Below are positions 7,481 to 14,421 of a stretch of 18,384 bases of DNA, piece after piece. A program made the position numbers and the translations under genes. The DNA is from CAZKMQ01 sp964554065. Its GTDB lineage: Bacteria > Patescibacteriota > Patescibacteriia > Magasanikbacterales > JBBTQS01. Below the pieces are notes generated by a model. The model searched no databases, was not told the DNA's origin, and saw only the letters and a program-made list of their open reading frames with translations. Within the stretch, counting starts at the first letter, position 1; each line of letters begins with the position of its first letter. The stretch lies in assembly GCA_964554065.1 (NCBI GenBank), contig CAZKMQ010000013.1, positions 1 through 18,384 on the forward strand. The letters run 5' to 3'.

Positions 7481-9922
7481 CTATTCACACAAAATAGTTT
7501 TGCCGTCATGGCGCAGTGTTGCTGTGGAAACTGTTCCATCAAGAATACGCTGCGTAATAAGAGGCAGTACCTGTGAATCTATTATAGTATACACTGTTCT
7601 ACCCATTTGTGGCGAGTGGATAGCGCTGCGTGCGATCCACTCGATTAGTGAATCCTCAATGTGTACAGTAATGCCGTGCGATTTAATTTTTTCAGTATAG
7701 GCTGAAATAGCGCGACGTGTTATGGCTGCAAGGTCAGTCTTGGTCAGTGGATTAAACACAATACAGTGGTCAATTCGGTTTAGAATTTCGCTACGCAAAA
7801 CATCTTCAAGTGCTTTACGAACTGCAGATTTTGGTGTTGTTGTATTGGTGAATCCGATTCCACCGCCACTTAATCGATCAGCACCAGCGGTTGTGGTTAA
7901 GATTATAATAGTGTGTGATAGGTCAATAGACTTGCCTGTTGCATCTGTGAGCTTACCTGTATCTAGCATTTGCAGGAATAAATTGTGCACATCAGGGTGG
8001 GCCTTATCAATTTCATCAAAAAGCAGAACGCTAAATGGTTGGCGCTTAATACGATCAGTAAGTGATGTTTGTTCTCGATATCCAACATATCCAGCAGGTG
8101 ATCCAATTAGCTTAGACACAGAATACGATTCTTTATATTCAGACATGTCGATAGTAATGCAGTTGTCTGCGCTGCCATATACTGCTTGCGCTATGTGCTT
8201 TGCTGTGTGTGTTTTTCCGCTGCCACTTGGACCAACAAATACAAATGAAGCCATCGGACGTGTGGTTGTGTGCAGGCCGAGCATGCCTTTTTGTATTGTG
8301 GTGATAATATGCGCGCGCGCAGCAGCTTGACCAACAATATGCTCATTCAGATGAGCTGCGATTGCTGGGATTTGTTCTGTTCGATCTTGCTGCATAGCAG
8401 CTACTGAAGTTCCTGTGCGACGACTTATTACCTTTGCAATGTCTGTAGCGGTGATTGTAGATTGTGATTTGGTTATTCGTGGTTTTTTCTTTGTGATTTT
8501 GGCAAGAGCAGCTCGCATCTTTGCTTCTTTTTCTTTAAGTGACAGCGCTTGCTCAAAGTCTTCACTTGCAACAGCATTTGCCTTATTCTGGACTACAAGG
8601 GCAAGTTCTTGTTCAAGCGCTGTGCGTTTTTTGTATTGCGGATCAGCCGGGGCAAGTGATGCAGCTGCAGCAGCAGCTTCGTCAACTAAGTCAATTGCTT
8701 TGTCTGGAAAGAAAAGAGATGGAAAGTGCCTATGAGCGCCATCGATTGCCGCTTTGAGTGCTTCATCAGTAATAGACACATTGTGGTATTGTTCGTAGCT
8801 ATCACGTATTCCTTCTAGGATGTTCAATGTTTTATCAGCAGTTGGTTCGCTGATTTGGATTTTGCCAAAGCGTCTGTCAAGAGCCGGGTCATGCTCAATG
8901 TGCTTTTTGTATTCCTCGTGAGTTGTAGCACCGATACAGCGCATTTCACCGCGCGACAATGCAGGTTTAATCAAGTTCGCAGCATCCATGCTGCCAGATG
9001 TGGCTCCAGCACCAACAATTGTGTGCACTTCATCAATAAATACAATTAGGCTTGGATTAGACTTGATTTCTTGCATTATGGCTTTGAATCTGGATTCGAA
9101 TTCTCCTCGGTAGACAGTGCCAGCGATCAGTAGTCCAAGATCAAGCCCAAGTATGCGCTTGCCTTGCAGTACTGCTGGTACTTTGCCTTGCATAATTCGT
9201 TGGGCCAATCCTTCAACAATTGCTGTTTTTCCAACTCCTGGATCCCCAATAAGCAATGGGTTGTTCTTAGTTTTGCGACAAAGAATATGTATTAATCGTT
9301 CGATTTCTTCATGGCGCCCGATGATTGGATCAATTGATTCTTGAGTTTTTTCAGATGTTAAGTCTCGTGCGTATTGTGCAAGCGTTGCACCTTTTGTTGG
9401 TGTTGCAGATGGAGCATGCGTATGCGGCATGGCATGTGGTGTATCTGTAGTCATTGCAACTGCGTCTTGAAAATCCTGGAACTTGCTAATACTTTTCAAA
9501 ATTACACGCACATACGCAGCTAATTCCTTGTGGTCTATTTTTGTTGATTCAACTGCACGAATTACCGATCGGTCTTTTTGTTCAAGCAGCGCGAGTAGTA
9601 AGTGTTCAGTTCCAATAAGCACGTGACTATGCTTTGCACCTATTAGCACAGCTTTTTCAATGCATTGCGCAGAAGGCTTTGCAAACTGTGCAACAGGCTT
9701 AAGATTCTTGTGCTTTGCGTGGCGCAAAATAAAAGTGAGTAGTGATTTTTTGTTGCAGCCATACTTATAAAGTAGTTCTCCGGCAATACTTCCACGTTCG
9801 TTTAACAATCCAAGGAGTAGATGCTCAGGGTAAACAATAGAATATCCTTGGCGCGTTGCCATTGTTATTGCATTTTTTAGCGCACCTTTTAGGTGCTCTG
9901 TCATTCGTTCGGTAATATCCAT
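7481..9922 (-). CDS. clpC: ATP-dependent Clp protease ATP-binding subunit ClpC
   Basis: A Hsp100 unfoldase of 813 aa with two AAA+ rings that feeds substrates to ClpP. In order: a double Clp N-domain (about 1-145), a His/Pro-rich linker (about 158-178, PHAMPHTHAP), AAA-1 with Walker A GDPGVGKT (226-233) and Walker B VFIDE (294-298), a short UVR-like middle segment (about 435-475), and AAA-2 with Walker A GPSGSGKT (564-571), Walker B LLFDE (633-637) and sensor-region IGSPAGYVGY. The short middle region separates it from ClpB, which has a long coiled coil. An IGF tripeptide in GGGIGFTN (about 687-694) sits where ClpC proteins carry the VGF/LGF loop that docks on ClpP. It lies 5 nt after htpX, so two proteolysis systems are coupled. 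No ClpP gene is in the window. Confidence 0.95.
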   Translation of the reverse strand: MDITERMTEHLKGALKNAITMATRQGYSIVYPEHLLLGLLNERGSIAGELLYKYGCNKKSLLTFILRHAKHKNLKPVAQFAKPSAQCIEKAVLIGAKHSHVLIGTEHLLLALLEQKDRSVIRAVESTKIDHKELAAYVRVILKSISKFQDFQDAVAMTTDTPHAMPHTHAPSATPTKGATLAQYARDLTSEKTQESIDPIIGRHEEIERLIHILCRKTKNNPLLIGDPGVGKTAIVEGLAQRIMQGKVPAVLQGKRILGLDLGLLIAGTVYRGEFESRFKAIMQEIKSNPSLIVFIDEVHTIVGAGATSGSMDAANLIKPALSRGEMRCIGATTHEEYKKHIEHDPALDRRFGKIQISEPTADKTLNILEGIRDSYEQYHNVSITDEALKAAIDGAHRHFPSLFFPDKAIDLVDEAAAAAASLAPADPQYKKRTALEQELALVVQNKANAVASEDFEQALSLKEKEAKMRAALAKITKKKPRITKSQSTITATDIAKVISRRTGTSVAAMQQDRTEQIPAIAAHLNEHIVGQAAARAHIITTIQKGMLGLHTTTRPMASFVFVGPSGSGKTHTAKHIAQAVYGSADNCITIDMSEYKESYSVSKLIGSPAGYVGYREQTSLTDRIKRQPFSVLLFDEIDKAHPDVHNLFLQMLDTGKLTDATGKSIDLSHTIIILTTTAGADRLSGGGIGFTNTTTPKSAVRKALEDVLRSEILNRIDHCIVFNPLTKTDLAAITRRAISAYTEKIKSHGITVHIEDSLIEWIARSAIHSPQMGRTVYTIIDSQVLPLITQRILDGTVSTATLRHDGKTILCE

Positions 9923-9927
9923 AGGAA

Positions 9928-10824
9928 TTAGGTCATGCCACGTAGTTTGGCAATGCGCTCGTTTATAGGTGGGTGTGTATCAAACAAGCTTGTTTTGCTT
10001 TTTGTCTTTTTACGAAACGGAGATTCTAAGTACAAATGAGCAGTTGCGTGGTTTGCGCGTTCCATTGGTTCGTTGTAATCACGAATTTTCTCAAGTGCAC
10101 GTGCAAGTCCTTCGGGATAACGAGTTAATAATGATCCTGAAGCATCAGCTAAATATTCACGTCGGCGCGAAACAGCGAGTTGTATTAATTTGGCAATAAT
10201 AGGGGACAAAATTATCAGAACTAGTCCAATAATCATAAAAATCGCATTACCACCACCCTTTTTGCCGCCACGACTGCGCCCACCTCCAAAGATCATGCCT
10301 CGGACAAAAATATCTGCAACAAGTGATATAACACCAACCAGTACAATAACAATTGTCATAACACGGATGTCGTAATTTTTAACATGGGACAGCTCGTGTG
10401 CTAAGACTCCTTCAAGTTCTTCGTTTTCTAGTTTTTCAATGGCGCCAGTGGTTACTGCAATAGATGAGTGTTCAGGGTCGCGGCCAGTGGCAAATGCATT
10501 AATAGCTGGGTCGTGGATAATGTACAACTTGGGAATGGTTTTTATTCCTGCAGTGATGCATAAGTTCTCAACCATTCGATGTACATACGCATTGTCAGAT
10601 CGGGAAATCGGCTTTGCACCAGATGAAGCAAGCGCTACTTTATCGCCTTTGAAATATCCGAACAAGGACATTACGATCGATATGATCGCTGCAATAATTA
10701 GAATTCCGATAGGGTCTTCACCGGTTGCTAAGCTAAATCCTAATCCAACACCCAGAATAACCACCACAAAAATGGAGATAAGAAAAATCGTTTTCCTTTT
10801 GTTGGCAGTTATTTCGTTGTACAT
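9928..10824 (-). CDS. htpX: Membrane zinc metalloprotease HtpX (M48B)
   Basis: A 298-aa integral membrane protease that degrades misfolded membrane proteins. Two N-terminal helices (about 12-32 and 39-57) precede the cytosolic catalytic region with HELSH (143-147), whose two histidines bind zinc; the third ligand is E223 in RREYLADA. Two more hydrophobic segments (about 156-176 and 194-216) flank a Gly/Arg/Lys-rich loop (178-192). A C-terminal DTHPPINERIAKL motif is typical of the family. Length and motif order match normal HtpX. It starts 10 nt after lemA, a neighbour pairing commonly seen in bacteria, and 5 nt before clpC. No Shine-Dalgarno is visible. Confidence 0.95.
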   Translation of the reverse strand: MYNEITANKRKTIFLISIFVVVILGVGLGFSLATGEDPIGILIIAAIISIVMSLFGYFKGDKVALASSGAKPISRSDNAYVHRMVENLCITAGIKTIPKLYIIHDPAINAFATGRDPEHSSIAVTTGAIEKLENEELEGVLAHELSHVKNYDIRVMTIVIVLVGVISLVADIFVRGMIFGGGRSRGGKKGGGNAIFMIIGLVLIILSPIIAKLIQLAVSRRREYLADASGSLLTRYPEGLARALEKIRDYNEPMERANHATAHLYLESPFRKKTKSKTSLFDTHPPINERIAKLRGMT

Positions 10825-10834
10825 GTTGCGAGGG

Positions 10835-11407
10835 TTAGAACTTTACCTTCACATTGTCGCGCTCTTTGGCATCTGAAACTTCAAAGAACTCACGAATTTT
10901 GAATCCAAACATTCCAGCGATCATATTACTTGGGAATGTTTCGATCTTAATGTTAAAGTCACGCACATTACCGTTGTAAAATCGGCGTGACGCTTGGATT
11001 TTGTTCTCTGTGTCTGAAAGCTCGTCTTGTAATTGCAGAAAGTTCTGGTTGGCTTTCAAATCTGGATAGTTTTCTGAAAGTGCGAATATGGTTTTTAATG
11101 CGCCGCTCAACATGTTCTCTGCTTTAGCCTTTTGTTCCAAAGTCGCATCTTTAGAATCATGGGTGTTCATTGCTGCGGTGCGTGCTTCTGTTACTTTCAT
11201 TAGTGTTTCGCTTTCATGTTTGGTTGCGCCTTTAACCGCTTCAATCAAATTGGGGATAAGGTCATATCGACGTTTGAGTTGTACATCAATATCTGACCAA
11301 GCTTCGTTAACTCGGTTTTTTAATCGGACGAGGCTGTTGAAAGCGCCAATAATCCATAATAGAATTATTACTCCCACGCCGACTAGTATCCAGAGTGTTG
11401 TTGTCAT
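10835..11407 (-). CDS. lemA: LemA family membrane protein
   Basis: A 190-aa protein with one N-terminal TM helix (about 5-25) and an alpha-helical domain. The family signature is clear in NRVNEAWSDIDVQLKRR, RYDLIPNLIEAVKG and the C-terminal RRFYNGNVRDFN. The biochemical role of LemA is not settled; its frequent linkage with HtpX suggests a part in membrane protein quality control. It is the first gene of the minus-strand block. Its promoter is at 11449-11478, which would give a leader of about 35 nt with no Shine-Dalgarno. Confidence 0.94.
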   Translation of the reverse strand: MTTTLWILVGVGVIILLWIIGAFNSLVRLKNRVNEAWSDIDVQLKRRYDLIPNLIEAVKGATKHESETLMKVTEARTAAMNTHDSKDATLEQKAKAENMLSGALKTIFALSENYPDLKANQNFLQLQDELSDTENKIQASRRFYNGNVRDFNIKIETFPSNMIAGMFGFKIREFFEVSDAKERDNVKVKF

Positions 11408-11412
11408 AAGGG

Positions 11413-11441
11413 TTGATTTATGGCTTAAAATGCCGTATTGT
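11413..11441 (+). promoter_or_regulatory. Candidate promoter for phosphomannomutase-murD
   Basis: TTGATT (11413-11418) and TATTGT (11436-11441) are 17 bp apart and would start transcription near 11448, about 30 nt before the ATG at 11478. A second, weaker pairing is TTGTAC (11438-11443) with TAATTT (11460-11465) at 16 bp. Either would face and overlap the lemA promoter, so the two directions may interfere. Choosing between them by eye is not possible. Confidence 0.4.
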
Positions 11442-11448
11442 ACTGTGT

Positions 11449-11478
11449 AGTATACGTTGTAATTTACACTATTGTCAA
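11449..11478 (-). promoter_or_regulatory. Strong sigma70-type promoter for the lemA block
   Basis: On the minus strand a consensus -35 TTGACA (11473-11478) and -10 TATACT (11449-11454) are separated by 18 bp. Transcription would start near 11442, about 35 nt before the lemA ATG. The -35 box overlaps the first base of the oppositely oriented phosphomannomutase start codon. It is the best promoter seen for the whole minus-strand block. Confidence 0.7.
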
Positions 11479-12848
11479 TGCAAATGAGTTTTCCAGATCA
11501 CATGTACAAAGCTTATGATATTCGCGGGATTTATCCTGAAGAATTAGACGAAAAACGCGCTTATGCCACAGCGCGCTGGTTCGCGGATATGCGTTTTCGT
11601 GAAACCGGCAAAAAAGAAGGTTTGGTTTTGGTTGTTGGTCAGGATATGCGTTTGAGTTCACCAATGATTGCTGAAGCAGTGATTCGTGGTTTGACAGAAC
11701 AGGGTGCGCATGTGGTTGATGTTGGTTTGGTAAGTTCACCGACGTTTTATGTGGCAGTAGCTGATGGCGGTTTTGATGGAGGAGTTATGATTACAGCGTC
11801 ACACAATCCAGCAGAATATTCTGGGATTAAATTGGTGCGTGATGGTGCTGAGCCGCTTAGTGGTGATAATGGTATTTATTCATTGCGTGATATGGTAAAA
11901 AGTGGCCGATTGCCAGAAGATCCTCAGTCGATTGGTGAAGTTCGACAAGAAGATGGATGGGCGCAGCGTGCAGTTGCAAATGCGTTTACATATATGGGCG
12001 AACAAGAATACCCTAAGCTGAAAGTAGTTATTGATACTGCTAATAGCATGGGTGCTCCAGATATGGATGCTTTGTTTTCTGAATTAGGTTGTGAAGTATT
12101 GCGAATGAACTGGGAGCTTGATGGAACATTTCCAGCGCATGAGGCTGATCCTTATAAACCAGAGAATTGTGCTGATCTTATGGAAAAAGTGAAAGCTGTT
12201 GGCGCGGATATTGGAATTGCACTTGATGGTGATGGGGATCGTGTGTTTTTTGTGACTGAGCTTGGGGAAATCATGGCACCAGTTGCGCTGAAGTCACTTT
12301 TGGCAAAGCTCACACTCGATCGTTTTCCAAAGTCCAAAATACTTTATGATGTTAGGCCTGGGCGAAAAACGGTTGATGTGGTGAAAGAAAATGGAGGTGA
12401 GGCTATTCAAGTTCGTGTTGGTCATTCGTATTTTAAGGAAAAGATGCTTGAAACTGACGCGAAGTTCGGTGGGGAGAATTCCGGACACTTTTTCTTAAAT
12501 TTTGATTATGGTGCATTTGAGTCAACAGTGACAATAGTGCTTATGGTTTTGGCGGAAATAGCGCGTTCAGGGAAAAAACTTTCTGAAATTGAGCATTCAT
12601 ACATTAAATACGCACATTCTGGCGAGCAAAATTTTGTGGTAAAAGACACTAACAAGTCTATTGCAGCAATTAGAAATCATTTTGATGCAAAGCCAAATAC
12701 GTTAGATGGTGTGAGCTTTGATTTGGGTAAGGTTTGGTTTAATGTTCGCGCTTCAAACACTGAACCAAAATTGCGTGTTAATGTAGAGGGAGAAAATGCC
12801 GAGATTGTAAACAAAACTTTGGAAGAAATTAAATCAGTGATAGCTTAA
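11478..12848 (+). CDS. Phosphomannomutase/phosphoglucomutase (alpha-D-phosphohexomutase, manB/algC type)
   Basis: A 456-aa cytosolic enzyme that moves phosphate between C6 and C1 of mannose or glucose, feeding sugar nucleotides to surface polysaccharide or glycan synthesis. All four family loops are intact: KAYDIRG near the N-terminus with the phosphoserine loop TASHNP (106-111), metal loop DGDGDR (250-255), sugar-binding GGENSGH (331-337) and phosphate-binding RASNTEP (424-430). GENSGH rather than GEMSGH is an ordinary variant. I chose ATG 11478; ATG 11484 or 11502 are possible, and a TTG at 11472 is unlikely. It is the first plus-strand gene, one nt ahead of murD, which suggests a cell-envelope transcript. 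Substrate (mannose or glucose) cannot be told from sequence alone. Confidence 0.93.
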   Translation: MQMSFPDHMYKAYDIRGIYPEELDEKRAYATARWFADMRFRETGKKEGLVLVVGQDMRLSSPMIAEAVIRGLTEQGAHVVDVGLVSSPTFYVAVADGGFDGGVMITASHNPAEYSGIKLVRDGAEPLSGDNGIYSLRDMVKSGRLPEDPQSIGEVRQEDGWAQRAVANAFTYMGEQEYPKLKVVIDTANSMGAPDMDALFSELGCEVLRMNWELDGTFPAHEADPYKPENCADLMEKVKAVGADIGIALDGDGDRVFFVTELGEIMAPVALKSLLAKLTLDRFPKSKILYDVRPGRKTVDVVKENGGEAIQVRVGHSYFKEKMLETDAKFGGENSGHFFLNFDYGAFESTVTIVLMVLAEIARSGKKLSEIEHSYIKYAHSGEQNFVVKDTNKSIAAIRNHFDAKPNTLDGVSFDLGKVWFNVRASNTEPKLRVNVEGENAEIVNKTLEEIKSVIA

Positions 12849-12849
12849 T

Positions 12850-14157
12850 ATGCAGTTTGAAAATATTTTTGAAGGAATAACAATCACACTGATGGGACTT
12901 GGGCAGTTTGAAAATGGCAGTGGAATAAGTGCGGCATTATTTCTTGCGCCACTTTGTAAGAAGCTCATTATTACAGATATTTCTTCTGCGGCGCAGCTAG
13001 CTGCGCCGCTAAAAAAACTTGAAAAGTTCGACAATATCGAACTTCATCTTGACGGCCATCGCGACGAAGATTTTATTAACACAGACTGGGTTATCCGCAA
13101 TCCAGATGTTCCAGCGTCTAGTCCGTTTTTGAAAACAGCACGTGAAAATAATATTCCAGTGGATAATGACGTGACTTTGTTTTTGAAATTGTTTGGCACA
13201 AAAAATGTTATTGGTGTGACCGGAACGCGCGGCAAAACCACGACCACGTATTTAATTCATGCCATGCTAAAGCAGGAATTTCCAAACGCGCAAATTGGTG
13301 GAAATGTTGGAGTGTCTCCGCTAACTTTTTTAAACGAAATTAACAAAGACGATCCGGTTGTATTAGAGCTGTCCAGTTTTATGCTGCATGATTTGCAACA
13401 AGCGCCGCACATTGTGTTGTGGACAACCTTGTATGAAGACCATTTGAACAAGTATGAAAGTGCGAAGCATTATTTAGCAGACAAACAGAATTTGCTGAAA
13501 AAACAAACCAAAGATGACATTGCAATTTTAAACAACGAGGATGTGGTTGTGCGCGATCAAAAACGGCATGTGAAAGGAAAGCTCAAGATTTTTTCCACAA
13601 AACACAAGGTGCAGTTTGCGAAATTTACTGATGTGTCTAAGTTAAAAGGCGAGCATAATGTAAGCAATCTTGCAGCAGCAGTACTTGCAGCTCAGGAATT
13701 TGGGGTTTCAGACGAAAATATTGTTGAGGCGATAAAAGGGTTTAGCGGCGTGCCATATCGTTTGGAGCATGTCCGCAATCTCAATGGTGTGGATTGGTAC
13801 AATGATTCAACTGCCACATCGCCTGAAGCAACCATGGTCGCGTTAAACACTTTTGAAAAAGGAAAAATCATTTTGATAACTGGTGGAAATACAAAAGGAT
13901 CAAGTCTAACCGAATTGGGTAAACTGATGCAAGATCGCGCGCGCGAAATAATTCTCATGCCAGGAAATGCTAATGCAGATTTACCAAATGGGCGTGATGT
14001 GGAAACACTTGAGCAAGCAGTACAAACCGCCACACAACTCGCAAAACCAGAAGATGTGGTTTTGTTTTCTCCAGGACTGACTTGGCTTCCGAGCATTAAT
14101 GAGTTCGCGCGTGGTGATAAATTTGTAACATTAGTAAAAAAGCTTGACATAAATTGA
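12850..14157 (+). CDS. murD: UDP-N-acetylmuramoyl-L-alanine:D-glutamate ligase MurD
   Basis: A 435-aa Mur ligase that adds D-glutamate to UDP-MurNAc-L-Ala in the cytosolic phase of peptidoglycan synthesis. The N-terminal UDP-binding domain has MGLGQFENGSG (about 15-25). The ATPase domain has P-loop GTRGKTTT (125-132), ELSSFML (173-179) and EDHLNKY (196-202). The C-terminal ligase domain begins with GEHNVSNL (267-274) and has VPYRLEHV and NDSTATSPEA (318-327). Near the C-terminus SPGLTWLPSINEF stands where MurD usually has SPACASFDxFxxF, a moderate divergence. It begins one nt after the phosphomannomutase stop; the cell-wall peptidases on the other strand act at the opposite end of the same pathway. 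Its coding sequence contains a 22-bp perfect palindrome and carries the -35 box of the downstream RNA in its last codons. Confidence 0.92.
   Translation: MQFENIFEGITITLMGLGQFENGSGISAALFLAPLCKKLIITDISSAAQLAAPLKKLEKFDNIELHLDGHRDEDFINTDWVIRNPDVPASSPFLKTARENNIPVDNDVTLFLKLFGTKNVIGVTGTRGKTTTTYLIHAMLKQEFPNAQIGGNVGVSPLTFLNEINKDDPVVLELSSFMLHDLQQAPHIVLWTTLYEDHLNKYESAKHYLADKQNLLKKQTKDDIAILNNEDVVVRDQKRHVKGKLKIFSTKHKVQFAKFTDVSKLKGEHNVSNLAAAVLAAQEFGVSDENIVEAIKGFSGVPYRLEHVRNLNGVDWYNDSTATSPEATMVALNTFEKGKIILITGGNTKGSSLTELGKLMQDRAREIILMPGNANADLPNGRDVETLEQAVQTATQLAKPEDVVLFSPGLTWLPSINEFARGDKFVTLVKKLDIN
12988..13009. repeat. 22-bp perfect GC-rich palindrome inside murD
   Basis: The half-site GCGGCGCAGCT is followed directly by its exact reverse complement, giving a 22-bp perfect dyad in an AT-rich gene. 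It encodes residues SAAQLAAP in a surface stretch of the N-terminal domain. It could extrude as a cruciform, fold as an mRNA hairpin or bind a dimeric protein; no function is shown. Confidence 0.85.
13024..13044. repeat. 8-bp inverted repeat with 5-nt loop inside murD
   Basis: AAGTTCGA and TCGAACTT flank a 5-nt CAATA loop, an ideal hairpin geometry only 14 nt after the 22-bp palindrome at 12988-13009. Together they form two consecutive hairpins in the murD message. No T-run follows in either direction, so a terminator is unlikely. Confidence 0.75.
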
Positions 14158-14172
14158 AGAAAATGGTAGTGT
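14144..14172 (+). promoter_or_regulatory. Promoter at the murD 3' end for a downstream structured RNA
   Basis: A perfect -35 TTGACA (14144-14149) lies within the last murD codons. At 17-bp spacing is TAGTGT (14167-14172), which keeps the critical first, second and last bases of a -10 box. The predicted start at 14179-14180 falls directly before the first hairpin at 14181, which supports a purpose-built promoter. Confidence 0.55.
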
Positions 14173-14178
14173 ATCTTC

Positions 14179-14369
14179 TTGGTTGTTGCTAATAGCGGGT
14201 CTGTTCAGAATATACTATTTTTCTAGCACAACCATTCAATAATCGGTGTTTGGAAATAAAGATGGGCTGAATATACGCAATAGATATTCCAAACACTTTT
14301 CTTCACATCAGCACACTCGGGAATATTTACGTAGTTTAATACATCTACAATTCCCAAGTGTGTTTTTTT
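14179..14369 (+). ncRNA. Putative structured small RNA of about 190 nt, three hairpins, family unknown
   Basis: The 264-bp gap between murD and rseP holds three successive inverted repeats and no credible coding sequence. Hairpin 1 pairs GGTTGTTGCTA (14181-14191) with TAGCACAACC (14224-14233), 10 bp with one bulged T, with ATAG/CTAT and TCT/AGA pairing inside. Hairpin 2 pairs GTGTTTGGAA (14246-14255) with TTCCAAACAC (14287-14296), 10 perfect bp, followed by TTTTCTTC. Hairpin 3 is a terminator (14312-14369). A promoter fires at 14179-14180 and the next gene has its own promoter, so this looks like an independent transcript rather than a leader. Length is close to that of 6S RNA, but the serial-hairpin fold does not look like its single long rod, and I see no SRP, tmRNA or RNase P signature. 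The alternative is a tandem terminator region of murD. Confidence 0.5.
14312..14369 (+). terminator. Intrinsic terminator with seven T
   Basis: CACACTCGGGAAT (14312-14324) pairs with ATTCCCAAGTGTG (14350-14362), 12 of 13 bp with one C/A mismatch. The 25-nt loop can form an extra GTAG/CTAC stem. Seven T follow at 14363-14369. It would end both the putative small RNA and read-through from murD, isolating rseP-pheS-pheT. Confidence 0.75.
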
Positions 14370-14379
14370 ATTCAAAATC

Positions 14380-14409
14380 TTGCCCCCAACAACCATTTCG
14401 CGGTACAAT
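14380..14409 (+). promoter_or_regulatory. Promoter of rseP-pheS-pheT
   Basis: TTGCCC (14380-14385) and TACAAT (14404-14409) are 18 bp apart, directly after the terminator. Transcription would start near 14416, leaving only about 6 nt before the ATG at 14422. The rseP message would thus be nearly leaderless. Confidence 0.6.
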
Positions 14410-14421
14410 ACAGACCACGAT

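Noticed and set aside
7481..9922. ClpB instead of ClpC
   Set aside because: The middle region is only about 40 residues and UVR-like, without the long ClpB coiled coil, and an IGF ClpP-docking-type loop is present.
14397..14407. TGTACCGCG on the minus strand, resembling a T-box core near pheS/pheT
   Set aside because: It is on the wrong strand for rseP-pheS-pheT and sits inside a promoter spacer and -10; no specifier stem or antiterminator fits.
14380..14421. Upstream TTG start for rseP
   Set aside because: It coincides with the -35 box and adds residues before the conserved first helix; ATG 14422 places HEFGH normally.
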